Below, piece by piece: positions 62,921-64,000 of a stretch of 64,000 nucleotides of DNA. The stretch is from Arthrobacter sp. 135MFCol5.1 (lineage in GTDB: Bacteria; Actinomycetota; Actinomycetes; Actinomycetales; Micrococcaceae). Made by a program: the position numbers and the translations under genes. The notes beneath the pieces are model-generated. The model saw nothing but the letters and a program-made list of their open reading frames with translations, made no database searches and was not told where the DNA came from. Numbering within the stretch: position 1 is the stretch's first letter; each line of letters opens with the position of its first letter. The stretch spans positions 186,001 through 250,000 of the forward strand of contig NZ_KB895455.1 of NCBI RefSeq assembly GCF_000374865.1, read 5' to 3'.

Positions 62921-64000
62921 ATGGCGACTCGCAACAACCCCTTATTCGACACTGCCACCACACTGGGTAAGATCCTTCTTTTCCTCGGTGTGAGCGCGAT
63001 TTGCGGTGTCCTGGTGGCGGGCCTTCTGGTTCCCGCCGCTGCCGTCTCGGGCAGCGCGGCAAGCGGTTCCATCAACTTCTTCGACTCCCTCCCTGCGGAA
63101 CTGAAGGTTGACCCGCCCAGCCAGACCACCCGCATCCTGGCCGCCGACGGCAGCGAGATCGCCAGCGTCTATACGGAGAACCGCACCAAGGTTCCGCTGG
63201 ACCAAATTTCGCCGAACATGAAGAACGCCATCATTGCCGTGGAGGACAGCCGCTTCTACGAGCATGGCGGCGTGGACACCACCGGCATCCTTCGCGCGCT
63301 GGTCGCCACCGCCCGCGGCAACAAGCAGGGCGCGTCCACCATCACGCAGCAGTACGTCAACAACGTGCTCAATGCGAACCTCGCCGCTGCCGGCGAAGAA
63401 GACCAGATCAAGCTCAACGGCGTCAACAAAGGCGTTGGCGACAAGCTCCGGGAAATGAAGCTCTCCATCGCCCTGGAGAAGGAGTTCACCAAGGACCAGA
63501 TCCTTGAGGGCTACCTGAACATCGTGTTCTTCAACCGGGACGCATACGGCATCGAGGCCGCCTCCCGGTACTTCTTCAGCACCACCGCCAAGGACCTGAC
63601 CCTCCCGCAGGCGGCACTCCTGGCGGGCCTGGTGAACAGCCCGTCCATGTTCGACCCCATCACCAATCCGGAGAAGTCCAAGCAGCGCCGGGACCTGGTG
63701 CTGGGCCTGATGAAGGACCAGGGCAAGATCACCGCGGACGAATACCAGGCAGCGGTGGCCACCCCGGTTGAACCGAAGGTCACCCAGCCCAAGCAAGGAT
63801 GCGCCTACGCGGCCACCGCTCCGTACTTCTGCGACTACATCCTGCACCTGCTGGAGAACAACCCGGCCTACGGTGCAGACGTCAAGGACCGCCAGCGGCT
63901 CATCTACGGCGGCGGCCTGACCATCACCACCACCCTGGACCCCAAAGCCCAGGCCACCGCCCAGGAGCAGGCCGACGCCGCGGCCGGCGCCAACCCGGAT
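62921..64000 (+). CDS. Class A penicillin-binding protein (3' end missing)
   Basis: 360 codons are seen; the gene runs off the right edge. A short cytoplasmic start and one membrane helix (LFLGVSAICGVLVAGLLVPA) are followed by a glycosyltransferase 51 domain with the catalytic Glu in AIIAVEDSRFYEHGGVD, and TITQQYVNN, GYLNIVFFNRDAYGIEAAS. The start of the transpeptidase part is just reached (TTTLDPKAQATAQEQ). It polymerises and cross-links peptidoglycan at the cell surface, like PonA1/PonA2 proteins. Start ATG with GTGGAAAAC upstream, a weak ribosome-binding site. Confidence 0.93.
   Translation, partial: MATRNNPLFDTATTLGKILLFLGVSAICGVLVAGLLVPAAAVSGSAASGSINFFDSLPAELKVDPPSQTTRILAADGSEIASVYTENRTKVPLDQISPNMKNAIIAVEDSRFYEHGGVDTTGILRALVATARGNKQGASTITQQYVNNVLNANLAAAGEEDQIKLNGVNKGVGDKLREMKLSIALEKEFTKDQILEGYLNIVFFNRDAYGIEAASRYFFSTTAKDLTLPQAALLAGLVNSPSMFDPITNPEKSKQRRDLVLGLMKDQGKITADEYQAAVATPVEPKVTQPKQGCAYAATAPYFCDYILHLLENNPAYGADVKDRQRLIYGGGLTITTTLDPKAQATAQEQADAAAGANPD

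Noticed and set aside
1..64000. CRISPR arrays, IS elements, integrase genes, tRNA or rRNA genes.
   Set aside because: No regularly spaced direct repeats, transposase or integrase motifs, or cloverleaf-like sequences were recognised on either strand by eye; a dedicated search was not possible.

Overview
The window is a 64 kb piece of a high-GC actinobacterial chromosome. Gene content, protein style and gene order point to the Micrococcaceae (Arthrobacter/Pseudarthrobacter type); the exact species cannot be read from the sequence. No rRNA, tRNA, CRISPR array, prophage or insertion sequence was recognised. Coding density is high, and many genes overlap by ATGA or GTGA, so translational coupling is common.

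Region 1 (1-14312) looks like one carbohydrate-acid regulon. A divergent promoter region carries a perfect LacI-type operator (1189-1202). To its left are a small ORF and a sugar ABC permease that is cut by the window edge. To its right are a lipoprotein binding protein, an alpha/beta-hydrolase esterase, a Gfo/Idh oxidoreductase fused to a DUF6807 domain, and an M24-like protein that has lost metal ligands. A convergent five-gene operon (12923 down to 7030) encodes a second Gfo/Idh oxidoreductase, an extended SDR, a KdgD-type dehydratase, an enolase-superfamily dehydratase or cycloisomerase, and an alpha-ketoglutarate-semialdehyde dehydrogenase. This fits an oxidative uronate to 2-oxoglutarate route. 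The LacI regulator at 13278 is flanked by three more copies of the same operator core. A 110-bp near-perfect palindrome separates the two convergent arms.

Region 2 (14309-23172) holds a FadR/GntR regulator with twin operators in front of lldD (L-lactate dehydrogenase), an ArsR regulator, an AcuC-like deacetylase, a TrkH/TrkA potassium system, proC, a strongly structured intergenic segment, a Ppx/GppA phosphatase and an SseB protein.

Region 3 (23225-44110) is a conserved actinobacterial backbone: topA, a DUF7059-type methyltransferase, two paralogous lipoproteins, trhO, a GNAT protein, an MrfA-like helicase, a reduced Tad/Flp pilus locus (ssd-tadA-tadB-tadC-DUF4244-TadE-Rv3654c-like), an exonuclease/PolA-like protein, a DUF1508 protein, a CoA-type NUDIX gene, nth and a proline/alanine-rich membrane protein.

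Region 4 (44111-58523) starts with acs. Two sugar-uptake loci follow. One is an SBP-permease-permease-DeoR operon behind a perfect CRP/GlxR-type site. The other is an alpha-galactoside locus: LacI and Gfo/Idh diverge from two permeases, an SBP and a GH36 alpha-galactosidase. Neither locus has an ATPase gene, so a shared MsiK-type ATPase elsewhere is likely. They appear to be inserted into the backbone.

Region 5 (58606-64000) returns to the backbone: aroQ, a MarP-like membrane protease, a Crp/FNR regulator with a strong terminator, a NUDIX gene, ridA, a DUF4177 gene, and a class A penicillin-binding protein cut by the right edge.
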